Shown: positions 5,141 to 11,366 of the stretch, piece by piece
Position numbering within the stretch: position 1 is the stretch's first letter
Layout of the letters: every line of letters starts with the position of its first letter
NCBI GenBank assembly: GCA_030731685.1
Contig: JANQTO010000390.1
Location: 636-12,001 of the forward strand
From: Nonlabens sp.
GTDB lineage: Bacteria > Bacteroidota > Bacteroidia > Flavobacteriales > Flavobacteriaceae
Direction: 5' to 3'
Length of the DNA: 11,366 nt
Notes under the pieces: generated by a model
The model's input: the letters and a program-made list of their open reading frames with translations, nothing else
Databases searched by the model: none
What the model was told of the DNA's origin: nothing
Program-made: the position numbers and the translations under genes

Positions 5141-7993
5141 ATGCCAAAAAGAAAAGACCTCAAATCAATTTTAATTATAGGAAGCGGACCTATTATCATA
5201 GGGCAAGCTTGTGAATTTGACTATTCTGGAACACAATCCCTTAGGTCGTTACGTGAAGATGGTATTGAAACCATACTCATAAATTCAAATCCAGCAACTA
5301 TCATGACTGACCCTAGTATGGCAGACCATGTTTACCTGTTGCCGCTAGACACAAATTCCCTACGTAAAATATTAGCAGAGCATCCACAAATAGACGCCGT
5401 CCTACCTACCATGGGCGGACAGACAGCACTCAACCTTTGTATAGAGGCTGACCAAAAAGGTATTTGGGAAGACAATAATGTAGAAATAATAGGGGTAGAC
5501 ATTGAGGCGATAAATGTTACGGAAGACCGTGATAAGTTTAAGGCTTTAATGACAAAAATTGGCATACCGGTGGCACCTGCTGCTATCGCAAAATCAATGC
5601 TTACGGGTAAGGAAATTGCTCAGGAATTTGGTTTTCCTCTCGTAATTAGACCATCATTTACACTAGGTGGCTTTGGAGCTTCCTTTGTACATAATGAGGC
5701 TGAGTTTGAGGAACTACTTACACGTGGACTCGAAGCATCACCGATTCATGAAGTTCTTATAGACAAGGCGTTACTGGGTTGGAAGGAATATGAATTAGAA
5801 CTTTTGCGTGATGATAATGATAACGTAGTTATTATTTGTACCATAGAAAATATGGACCCGATGGGTATTCATACAGGTGATTCTATCACAGTAGCCCCAG
5901 CAATGACACTTTCAGACAAAACCTACCAGCGCATGCGCGATATGGCGATACTCATGATGCGTAGTATCGGAGAGTTTGCTGGCGGTTGTAACGTGCAATT
6001 TGCAGTAAGCCCAGACGAGGCCGAAGATATAATCGCAATAGAAATTAATCCGCGTGTGAGTCGTAGTAGTGCACTTGCCTCTAAAGCAACGGGCTACCCT
6101 ATTGCCAAAGTTGCAACAAAACTTGCGTTAGGCTACACGCTGGACGAACTCAATAACCAAATTACAGGTTCAACAAGCGCCCTTTTTGAGCCAACTTTGG
6201 ACTATGTAATCGTAAAAATACCGCGTTGGAACTTTGATAAGTTTGAAGGTGCAGAACGCACGCTGGGACTTCAAATGAAATCTGTAGGTGAGGTGATGGG
6301 AATAGGACGTTCGTTCCAGGAAGCATTGCACAAAGCAACACAGTCCCTTGAAATCAAGCGCAATGGACTAGGAGCAGACGGTAAAGGGTATACCGATTAT
6401 AATCAGGTTATTGAAAAGCTTACTAATGCGAGTTGGGATAGAGTTTTTGCTCTTTATGACGCTATCGCCATGGGTATCTCATTATCGCGTATTCACGAAA
6501 TAACACGCATAGATATGTGGTTTCTTAGGCAGTTTGAAGAGCTCTATTTCCTAGAAAAAGAAATTTCTGGATACAAAAAAGAAACACTTTCACGTGATTT
6601 ACTGTTGGAAGCAAAACAAAAAGGATTTGCAGATAGACAAATAGCGCATATGCTGGGCTGTCTAGAAAGTGAAGTATATAGCTTACGCGAAAAAATGAAC
6701 GTGAACCGCGTTTATAAATTAGTAGATACCTGCGCAGCCGAATTTGCCGCAGTAACACCATACTACTATTCCACGTTTGAGGCCGACGTTGAAACCAAAG
6801 ACGGCAAACGATTTGTAGAAAATGAGAGCGTCGTTTCAGACAAGAAAAAGGTCATTGTTCTAGGTTCAGGTCCTAATCGTATTGGTCAAGGTATAGAATT
6901 TGACTACTGCTGCGTACATGGGGTTTATGCCGCACAAGAATGCGGTTACGAAGCCATTATGATAAACTGTAATCCAGAAACCGTCTCTACAGATTTTGAC
7001 ACGGCAGACAAGCTTTATTTTGAACCCGTTTTTTGGGAACATATTTATGATATCATTCGTCATGAAAAACCTGAAGGTGTCATCGTGCAACTAGGCGGTC
7101 AAACTGCTTTAAAACTTGCAGAGAAACTAGACCGTTACGGTATAAAGATTATGGGCACAAGCTACAAAGCGCTAGACCTCGCCGAAGACCGCGGAGAGTT
7201 TTCAAGACTCTTACAAGAGAACAATATTCCATATCCTGAATTTGCAACGGCTACAACGCCGGACGAGGCGCTAAAAGCAGCAGAACACCTTAATTTTCCT
7301 ATTCTGGTAAGGCCATCGTATGTTCTCGGTGGACAAGGCATGAAAATCGTTATAAACAAGCAGGAACTCGAGGAGCACGTTGTAGACATTTTACGTAAAA
7401 TCCCTAACAATGTACTGTTGCTAGACCATTACCTAGACGGCGCGATAGAAGCAGAGGCTGATGCGATATGCGATGGTGAAAACGTGTACATTATAGGAAT
7501 CATGGAACACATAGAGCCTTGTGGTATTCACTCTGGCGACTCAAATGCGTTGCTACCACCTTTTAATTTAGGTGACTTGGTCATGCAACAAATTAAAGAC
7601 CATACTAAGAAAATAGCGCTGGCTCTTGAGACCGTAGGTCTTATAAACATACAGTTTGCCATTAAGGACGACCTTGTCTACATCATTGAGGCAAATCCTA
7701 GAGCGAGTAGAACTGTACCATTTATCGCCAAAGCCTACAAAGAACCTTACGTGAATTATGCCACCAAAGTGATGCTAGGACACAACAAGGTGACGGATTT
7801 TAATTTTAATCCGCAGCTTGAAGGATATGCTATCAAACAACCGGTATTCTCGTTCAATAAATTCCCGAACGTAAATAAAGCCCTAGGGCCAGAAATGAAA
7901 TCTACTGGCGAGAGTATACTTTTCATTAAAGATTTAAAAGAAGACGCATTCTACGACTTATACAGCCGTCGCAGGATGTATTTGAGTAAATAA
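5141..7993 (+). CDS. carB: Carbamoyl-phosphate synthase large subunit, lacking the C-terminal MGS regulatory domain
   Basis: 950 residues. CarB makes carbamoyl phosphate from bicarbonate, ATP and ammonia delivered by the CarA glutaminase, feeding pyrimidine and arginine synthesis. The frame is open upstream into rpmH, but ATG at 5141 (MPKRKDLKSILIIGSGP) matches the family start. The first synthetase half carries GQACEFDYSG (about 18-27) and the ATP-grasp segment IRPSFTLGGFGASF. The oligomerisation region follows (about 400-550). The second half begins LGSGPNRIGQGIEFDYCCVH (about 572-591), with ATP-grasp VRPSYVLGGQGMKIV. The protein ends shortly after GPEMKSTGESILF, where Escherichia coli CarB (1073 residues) continues into the roughly 130-residue allosteric domain that binds UMP, IMP and ornithine; that domain is absent. 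carA is not in the window. Confidence 0.97.
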   Translation: MPKRKDLKSILIIGSGPIIIGQACEFDYSGTQSLRSLREDGIETILINSNPATIMTDPSMADHVYLLPLDTNSLRKILAEHPQIDAVLPTMGGQTALNLCIEADQKGIWEDNNVEIIGVDIEAINVTEDRDKFKALMTKIGIPVAPAAIAKSMLTGKEIAQEFGFPLVIRPSFTLGGFGASFVHNEAEFEELLTRGLEASPIHEVLIDKALLGWKEYELELLRDDNDNVVIICTIENMDPMGIHTGDSITVAPAMTLSDKTYQRMRDMAILMMRSIGEFAGGCNVQFAVSPDEAEDIIAIEINPRVSRSSALASKATGYPIAKVATKLALGYTLDELNNQITGSTSALFEPTLDYVIVKIPRWNFDKFEGAERTLGLQMKSVGEVMGIGRSFQEALHKATQSLEIKRNGLGADGKGYTDYNQVIEKLTNASWDRVFALYDAIAMGISLSRIHEITRIDMWFLRQFEELYFLEKEISGYKKETLSRDLLLEAKQKGFADRQIAHMLGCLESEVYSLREKMNVNRVYKLVDTCAAEFAAVTPYYYSTFEADVETKDGKRFVENESVVSDKKKVIVLGSGPNRIGQGIEFDYCCVHGVYAAQECGYEAIMINCNPETVSTDFDTADKLYFEPVFWEHIYDIIRHEKPEGVIVQLGGQTALKLAEKLDRYGIKIMGTSYKALDLAEDRGEFSRLLQENNIPYPEFATATTPDEALKAAEHLNFPILVRPSYVLGGQGMKIVINKQELEEHVVDILRKIPNNVLLLDHYLDGAIEAEADAICDGENVYIIGIMEHIEPCGIHSGDSNALLPPFNLGDLVMQQIKDHTKKIALALETVGLINIQFAIKDDLVYIIEANPRASRTVPFIAKAYKEPYVNYATKVMLGHNKVTDFNFNPQLEGYAIKQPVFSFNKFPNVNKALGPEMKSTGESILFIKDLKEDAFYDLYSRRRMYLSK

Positions 7994-8021
7994 AAAAGGC
8001 AGTAAATCGCTTTTACAAACT

Positions 8022-8061
8022 ATCAAGACGCTTAACAGTTATTAAGCGTCTTGATTTTTTT
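8022..8061 (+). terminator. Rho-independent terminator of carB
   Basis: A perfect 13-bp stem, TCAAGACGCTTAA (8023-8035) with TTAAGCGTCTTGA (8042-8054), loop CAGTTA, followed by seven T (8055-8061). One more A-T pair can form at the base. It starts 28 bp after the carB stop codon, and its right arm contains the -33 TTG of the next promoter. Confidence 0.92.
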
Positions 8062-8081
8062 GTAGCTATTTTTTATATTTG
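8051..8081 (+). promoter_or_regulatory. Promoter of the 117-residue membrane protein, overlapping the carB terminator
   Basis: TTG at 8051-8053 (inside the terminator right arm), a 20-bp spacer, then TATATTTG at 8074-8081, an exact TAnnTTTG match. The gene's ATG is at 8094, so the predicted leader is only about 7-9 nt. Confidence 0.65.
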
Positions 8082-8093
8082 GTAAAAACCATA

Positions 8094-8447
8094 ATGGAAA
8101 ACACTAAAGAACAACGCATTCTCAAACATGCCCGATTGCTACGTGCTTTAATCATCACATACACAGTTAATTTTGTCCTATATTATGTGTTGCGATTTGG
8201 GTTCCGTGAATATTTGTTTCAATTAGTAGGTACGGAATTTAGTTGGCTCTACTTAGGCGTTCTCGGGTTCCCCATAACAGCTTATGCCATTTGGTACGTA
8301 CTCAATGTATCACCGCGACAGGAACATGCAAAGACAAATACGGTGTTAAGTTTGCTGTTTTTAGGCATCATAGGTTTGTGGATGACATTTCCCGTTGAGA
8401 ACCGCATCATCAATAGGTTGAAAGCTTCACAATCAAAGTTCCAATAA
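8094..8447 (+). CDS. Small hypothetical membrane protein, three predicted helices
   Basis: 117 residues from ATG at 8094 (MENTKEQRILKHARLLRALI). An in-frame TTG at 8079 would extend it, but that TTG is part of the predicted -7 promoter box, so ATG is preferred. After a basic N-terminus there are three hydrophobic segments: about 16-38 (ALIITYTVNFVLYYVLRFGF), about 50-72 (SWLYLGVLGFPITAYAIWYV) and about 81-100 (VLSLLFLGIIGLWMTF). The C-terminus is short and basic. I do not recognise a family and see no catalytic motif. The gene has its own promoter and lies between two unrelated transcription units, 128 bp before the serine hydrolase, so its neighbours say little about its job. Confidence 0.75.
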   Translation: MENTKEQRILKHARLLRALIITYTVNFVLYYVLRFGFREYLFQLVGTEFSWLYLGVLGFPITAYAIWYVLNVSPRQEHAKTNTVLSLLFLGIIGLWMTFPVENRIINRLKASQSKFQ

Positions 8448-8488
8448 AACACGTTTATTTTCTAAACAATGGGTAGGCGTTTATATTT

Positions 8489-8540
8489 CGCTTTCGTACC
8501 GCTATGCAGCGGCATAAACTTCTAACCTTGTTAGAAAGCG
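8489..8540 (+). other. Folded leader: nested inverted repeats upstream of the serine hydrolase
   Basis: Three complementary pairs fit in 52 bases. The outer arms are CGCTTTC (8489-8495) and GAAAGCG (8534-8540). Inside them are CCGCT-ATGC-AGCGG (8499-8512) and TTCTAAC-CTT-GTTAGAA (8520-8536). The second inner hairpin shares three bases with the outer right arm, so the outer stem would shorten to CGCT/AGCG in a three-way junction, or the two would be alternative folds. A -7-like TATATTTC at 8482-8489 would put this region in the transcript. Confidence 0.5.
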
Positions 8541-8575
8541 AAACAACCCGTACCTTAGAGCACAAATATGTTTTC

Positions 8576-10093
8576 ATGAAAAAAATATTACTCCTCGTTT
8601 TTTTGGGCTTTACGATAACCTCACTTGCGCAAAAAGTAAATTACAAAGACCTAGACCGTTACATTTCTCAGACGCAAAAAGACTGGAATATTCCTGGGCT
8701 TAGTGTTGCCATAGTTAAGGATGGCGCGATTGTTTATGAAAAGGGTTTTGGTACGATGAACGTAGAAACTGGTGGCACACCAGATCAGCATACACTATAT
8801 GCCATAGCCAGTAATACTAAGGCTTTTACGGCTGCAATCATCGCGCAGCTAGTTGAAGAAGGAACACTAAAATGGGACGATAAGGTACAGCGGTATCTTC
8901 CTTATTTTGAAGTATACGACCCTACTATCAGCGGTATGGTCACTGTTGCAGACTTGCTCAGTCATAACGTGGGATTAGGCACATTCTCTGGCGACGGGAT
9001 ATGGTACAAATCTACCTTGAGTACAGAAGAAGTTGTGCGCCGCATCAAGTTTGTTCCACAAGCTTATGATTTTAGAGCTGGTTATGGCTATTCTAACCTC
9101 ATGTTTATAACAGCAGGTGATTTAATAGAAAAAGTAACGGGTAAAAGTTTCAAGGAAAATGTTACCGAGCGCATTCTCAAGCCACTGGAAATGAGCAACA
9201 CCGTTGTGAGTGTGAAAGATTTTGGAGCTAATAAAAACGTCGCTACACCACACGCCATGAAAAACGGAGAGAACTATACTATTCCTTGGGTAGGATGGGA
9301 TAATGTGCAGTCTACAGGCGGTATTATTTCTAGTGTACACGACATGGGTAAGTGGATGATTCTTAATATGAATCATGGTATGAATGGTACAGACACACTA
9401 TTTACAAAGGCCAGCCGTAATAAAATGTGGAACGTAAACAACCCATTTCCCGTAAACCAAATCACCAGAAACAGCACAGGTTCGCAATATTCAGGTTATG
9501 GATTAGGATGGTTCATGGGCGATTACCACGGCCATTATCGCGTGCGACATGGCGGTGGTTACGACGGCATGATTTCTACTGTACAAATGCTACCAGACGA
9601 AAAACTAGGCGTAGTCGTTCTCACTAACGGCGTAAAAGCTCCTACAAATGCGATTGCATATTACATATTTGATAGATTTTTAAATCGAGATAAAAAAGAC
9701 TGGAGCAAAGAAATGTTGGATTCTTACGACGCCGGCGTTAAAGAAGATACGCGCATCGCAGACCGTAAAGCATTGCAAGTAAATGGAACGAAGCCTAGAA
9801 TAAGCAAAGAGAAAATTACGGGCACGTATCATACACCTATCTATGGCAATTTTGAAATCAAGGAAATGAACGGTGAGCTCAATCTGCTTTGGGAACACAC
9901 GCCTTTATTAAATGCCAAGCTTAAGCATTTTCATTACGACGTGTATGAGATTGCTTGGAATGAGCCACAGGCATGGTTCAGTTTTGGAACTCTAAAAATA
10001 GAAACCGATGCTTACGATAAGGTCACAGGTTTCAGCTTTGACGTTCCTAACGACGATTTTTTCTTTGAGGAATTAAATCCTAAGAAATTATAA
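8576..10093 (+). CDS. Secreted serine hydrolase (beta-lactamase/PBP-like) with C-terminal DUF3471-like domain
   Basis: 505 residues from ATG at 8576, chosen because MKKILLLVFLGFTITSLAQ is a good signal peptide (cleavage likely after A18). An upstream in-frame ATG at 8504 would bury it behind 24 residues and falls in a hairpin. The catalytic domain (about 22-380) has the S-x-x-K motif as SNTK (79-82) within YAIASNTKAFTA, the Y-x-N motif as YSN (172-174), and HGGGYDG (325-331) in place of KTG. Proteins of this class C beta-lactamase-related group include D-aminopeptidases, carboxypeptidases, esterases and true beta-lactamases, and the substrate cannot be told from sequence. The last about 95 residues (ITGTYHTPIYGNFEI to the end) form a beta-rich domain like DUF3471, often seen on such enzymes. 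Expected in the periplasm or outside the cell. Confidence 0.9.
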   Translation: MKKILLLVFLGFTITSLAQKVNYKDLDRYISQTQKDWNIPGLSVAIVKDGAIVYEKGFGTMNVETGGTPDQHTLYAIASNTKAFTAAIIAQLVEEGTLKWDDKVQRYLPYFEVYDPTISGMVTVADLLSHNVGLGTFSGDGIWYKSTLSTEEVVRRIKFVPQAYDFRAGYGYSNLMFITAGDLIEKVTGKSFKENVTERILKPLEMSNTVVSVKDFGANKNVATPHAMKNGENYTIPWVGWDNVQSTGGIISSVHDMGKWMILNMNHGMNGTDTLFTKASRNKMWNVNNPFPVNQITRNSTGSQYSGYGLGWFMGDYHGHYRVRHGGGYDGMISTVQMLPDEKLGVVVLTNGVKAPTNAIAYYIFDRFLNRDKKDWSKEMLDSYDAGVKEDTRIADRKALQVNGTKPRISKEKITGTYHTPIYGNFEIKEMNGELNLLWEHTPLLNAKLKHFHYDVYEIAWNEPQAWFSFGTLKIETDAYDKVTGFSFDVPNDDFFFEELNPKKL

Positions 10094-10115
10094 AACGCAT
10101 TTAAACACCGCGCAC

Positions 10116-10145
10116 AAAAAAAACCAGCTGAAAAGCTGGTTTTTT
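10116..10145. terminator. Bidirectional terminator between serine hydrolase and yceI-like gene
   Basis: CCAGCT (10124-10129), GAAA tetraloop, AGCTGG (10134-10139), with a run of A before and six T after. The same hairpin carries a T-tract in both directions, so it can end transcription from the serine hydrolase (plus) and the YceI operon (minus), whose stop codons are 22 bp and 17 bp away. Confidence 0.9.
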
Positions 10146-10162
10146 ACTTATAATAAATCGTC

Positions 10163-10696
10163 CTATTTCAAGTCACCGTGAACGTTTACCTGTATTTCGT
10201 TTGCTATTTTCTTGCGCACAATGCTCGGTATGGTAATGTCATAGTCTGTCGGGTTTAAATTAAATGCAGCATCTATAGCCACACCGTTTTTGTTAGTGAG
10301 CGTCACAGGAAAAGAAACCTTTTTAGTTACGCCGTGCAATTCCATCGTTCCGTTAAACGTATAAGTGGCCTTATTGCCAGTTGTAACAGCGGCATAGTTT
10401 GCTAGCGTTCCTTTGAGCACACCTTTTGGATATGTGTCACTTTCTATATAATTCTCGTTGAAATGCTCTTGCATCAAAGCTACGGGAAATTTGAAACCTT
10501 TGATAAGTACCAGTGCCTGGAGATTGCCCTTTGTGTCCAGCACCACAGTACCACTTTTGTTTACGGCTTCAATGGGCTCAAATGATGGTACGGAACCTTT
10601 AAATTCTATGGTTGCCGTTTTAGTAAATATGCGGTCTTGCGCTTTCGCGAAAGCGAACACACAACAAACTAATAAACTTAAAATAAACTTGTTCAT
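10163..10696 (-). CDS. YceI-family exported protein
   Basis: 177 residues. The signal peptide is MNKFILSLLVCCVFAFAKAQ, with likely cleavage after AKA (A19). The mature part has the YceI lipocalin-like beta-barrel pattern: TATIEFKGSVPSFEPIEAVN near the start, FPVALMQEHFNENYIESDTY followed by PKGVLKG in the middle, and TMELHGVTKKVSFPVTL with YDITIPSIV near the end. YceI proteins are periplasmic and bind isoprenoid-like or other hydrophobic ligands; the ligand here is unknown. It starts 4 bp after the stop of the cytochrome-like lipoprotein, so both are translated from one message, suggesting a shared periplasmic role, possibly in electron transfer (inference). The palindrome at 10640-10655 lies in the signal peptide codons. 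Confidence 0.9.
   Translation of the reverse strand: MNKFILSLLVCCVFAFAKAQDRIFTKTATIEFKGSVPSFEPIEAVNKSGTVVLDTKGNLQALVLIKGFKFPVALMQEHFNENYIESDTYPKGVLKGTLANYAAVTTGNKATYTFNGTMELHGVTKKVSFPVTLTNKNGVAIDAAFNLNPTDYDITIPSIVRKKIANEIQVNVHGDLK
10640..10655. repeat. Palindrome CGCTTTCGCGAAAGCG, copy 3 (inside the YceI signal peptide)
   Basis: Perfect 16-bp copy, identical to the one at 2143-2158. On the coding strand it encodes AFAKA, which here forms the end of the signal peptide, including the A-K-A cleavage motif. Confidence 0.9.
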
Positions 10697-10700
10697 ATGA

Positions 10701-11063
10701 TTAATTTTCTAAGAACCCGTCAGCCTGCCATTGAAGGATGATGTTAATAGTAGCTTGTGGTAGACGACCACCTAATGGCATAACCAAAGGGTCTGATGCG
10801 TCTCTCGTAATTCTATCAATAAGCGAACCGCTTTGTGCTGAGTTGCGTACCTGAGTAAAATTTTCCAATCTCAAGCCGCCGTTTGCATTAGGTCCATTAT
10901 GGCAGGAAAGACACTGGCTTTGTATTATGGGTGCAACTTGCGTGTCGTATTTCACGACTGTTCCAGCTGCAAGTTCCTCGGTCAGGTCATCAGGACTTGT
11001 GCTAGTGCAACTAGTTAGAAATAGAACAGTTATAAACGATACGGTAGAAATAATTTGTTTCAT
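10701..11063 (-). CDS. Mono-heme cytochrome c-like lipoprotein
   Basis: 120 residues from ATG at 11063. The start is chosen because MKQIISTVSFITVLFLTSC is a lipoprotein signal peptide with lipobox LTSC (C19). The frame is open further upstream to 11183, but that would hide the signal. The mature protein has one CxxCH heme c motif in SQCLSCHNGPNANGGLRLEN, and a possible Met ligand in PLVMPLGGRLP about 40 residues later, followed by a C-terminal helix (IILQWQADGF). This layout, with CHNG and GGLRL, resembles the small cytochrome domains found in planctomycete-type and Bacteroidota lipoproteins. It should be a membrane-tethered, periplasm-facing electron carrier. First gene of an operon with the YceI gene 4 bp downstream. 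Partner oxidase or dehydrogenase not visible. Confidence 0.85.
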   Translation of the reverse strand: MKQIISTVSFITVLFLTSCTSTSPDDLTEELAAGTVVKYDTQVAPIIQSQCLSCHNGPNANGGLRLENFTQVRNSAQSGSLIDRITRDASDPLVMPLGGRLPQATINIILQWQADGFLEN

Positions 11064-11106
11064 TAGTGAACAATTTTTCGTTAAATATAGCTTGATTGTG
11101 AGTAAT

Positions 11107-11122
11107 TTGTAATATTTTACAA
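11107..11122. promoter_or_regulatory. Inverted repeat TTGTAA-TATT-TTACAA in the divergent promoter region
   Basis: Perfect 6-bp arms with a 4-bp spacer, placed between the divergent cytochrome lipoprotein (ATG at 11063) and tRNA_anti-like gene (ATG at 11140). The position suits an operator serving one or both genes, but arms this short in AT-rich DNA can occur by chance. No convincing -33/-7 pair was found in this 76-bp gap for either direction; a TATATTTA lies at 11089-11082 on the minus strand. Confidence 0.3.
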
Positions 11123-11139
11123 TGATATTTGTCATGTTT

Positions 11140-11366
11140 ATGAAAAAAGTCTTACTTATTTTTTTAATTGCAGCTACCGTCATAGCACTTATTACGTACT
11201 TCTACGTGTATAAGGAACATCGCGATGTAGCTGCCACTGATGCTACAGCAAGTTATACGGCGGCTGCTCTGCTAGCCGTTTTTCAGGATGCCGATGTTGA
11301 AAATGATAAACGAGCGCTGGATCAGGTAATTAATATTACCGGTACAGTCACTTCACAGCAAGATTC
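11140..11366 (+). CDS. tRNA_anti-like (OB-fold) protein, N-terminal part (runs off right edge)
   Basis: The open frame continues to the right edge, giving about 75 residues. It begins MKKVLLIFLIAATVIALITY, a membrane anchor or uncleaved signal, then FYVYKEHRDVAATDATASYT, an AALLAVFQDADVENDKRALDQ helix, and VINITGTVTS, the first strands of an OB-fold. The YKxHRDV junction, the alanine-rich helix with xLxxxFQxDE-like pattern, and the V-x-x-x-GTV strand are typical of Bacteroidota proteins annotated tRNA_anti-like (PF12869). These are membrane-anchored with unknown function; the name reflects fold similarity, not shown RNA binding. ATG at 11134 is two codons upstream in frame (MFMKKV) and is an equal alternative start. 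Confidence 0.7.
   Translation, partial: MKKVLLIFLIAATVIALITYFYVYKEHRDVAATDATASYTAAALLAVFQDADVENDKRALDQVINITGTVTSQQD

Noticed and set aside
11064..11183. Longer 160-residue start for the cytochrome lipoprotein
   Set aside because: It would place 40 residues ahead of a clear lipoprotein signal and overlap the divergent gene.
1..11366. CRISPR arrays, transposons, tRNA and rRNA genes, phage genes
   Set aside because: I found no regularly spaced repeats, transposase motifs, attachment duplications or RNA gene signatures by reading both strands.

Overview
The window looks like a chromosomal segment from a member of the Bacteroidota, most likely a marine-type Flavobacteriaceae. Three things point there. 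The best promoters match the Bacteroidota form (TTG, about 19-20 bp, then TAnnTTTG). Starts lack clear Shine-Dalgarno sequences. The gene families (YuxK/DCC, Smr-less MutS2, a roughly 950-residue CarB, YceI, tRNA_anti-like) are typical of that group. Genus-level placement is not possible from this sequence alone. Apart from the repeated palindrome described below, I see no transposase, integrase, CRISPR array, tRNA or rRNA gene.

Layout. Positions 1-4540 are all on the minus strand: mutS2 (4540-2360) followed after 1 bp by a DCC/YuxK thiol-oxidoreductase-like gene (2358-1951); then a second pair, a tandem OmpA-like envelope protein (1878-832) followed after 7 bp by a membrane-anchored helix-hairpin-helix protein (824-294); then the start of a CDP-alcohol phosphatidyltransferase-like gene running off the left edge (187-1). 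Positions 4541-4881 are a 341-bp divergent intergenic region with a strong promoter for rpmH and a 24-bp near-perfect dyad. rpmH (4882-5046), too short for most ORF calls, is followed by a strong terminator and then carB (5141-7993), which lacks the C-terminal regulatory domain. A second terminator overlaps the promoter of a small three-helix membrane protein (8094-8447). A secreted serine hydrolase with a C-terminal DUF3471-like domain (8576-10093) follows, and a bidirectional terminator separates it from a convergent minus-strand operon: a mono-heme cytochrome c-like lipoprotein (11063-10701) and a YceI-family exported protein (10696-10163). A divergent tRNA_anti-like (OB-fold) gene starts at 11140 and runs off the right edge.

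Functionally this is mainly housekeeping (ribosome, carbamoyl phosphate, DNA maintenance) mixed with envelope proteins. I found no clear new multi-gene system. The items most worth a second look are: the perfect palindrome GCTTTCGCGAAAGC, present three times, always inside a coding sequence and in two different reading frames; the 24-bp dyad upstream of rpmH; the pairing of a periplasmic OmpA-like protein lacking key peptidoglycan-binding residues with a cytoplasm-facing membrane HhH protein; the shortened CarB and MutS2; and the folded leader ahead of the serine hydrolase.
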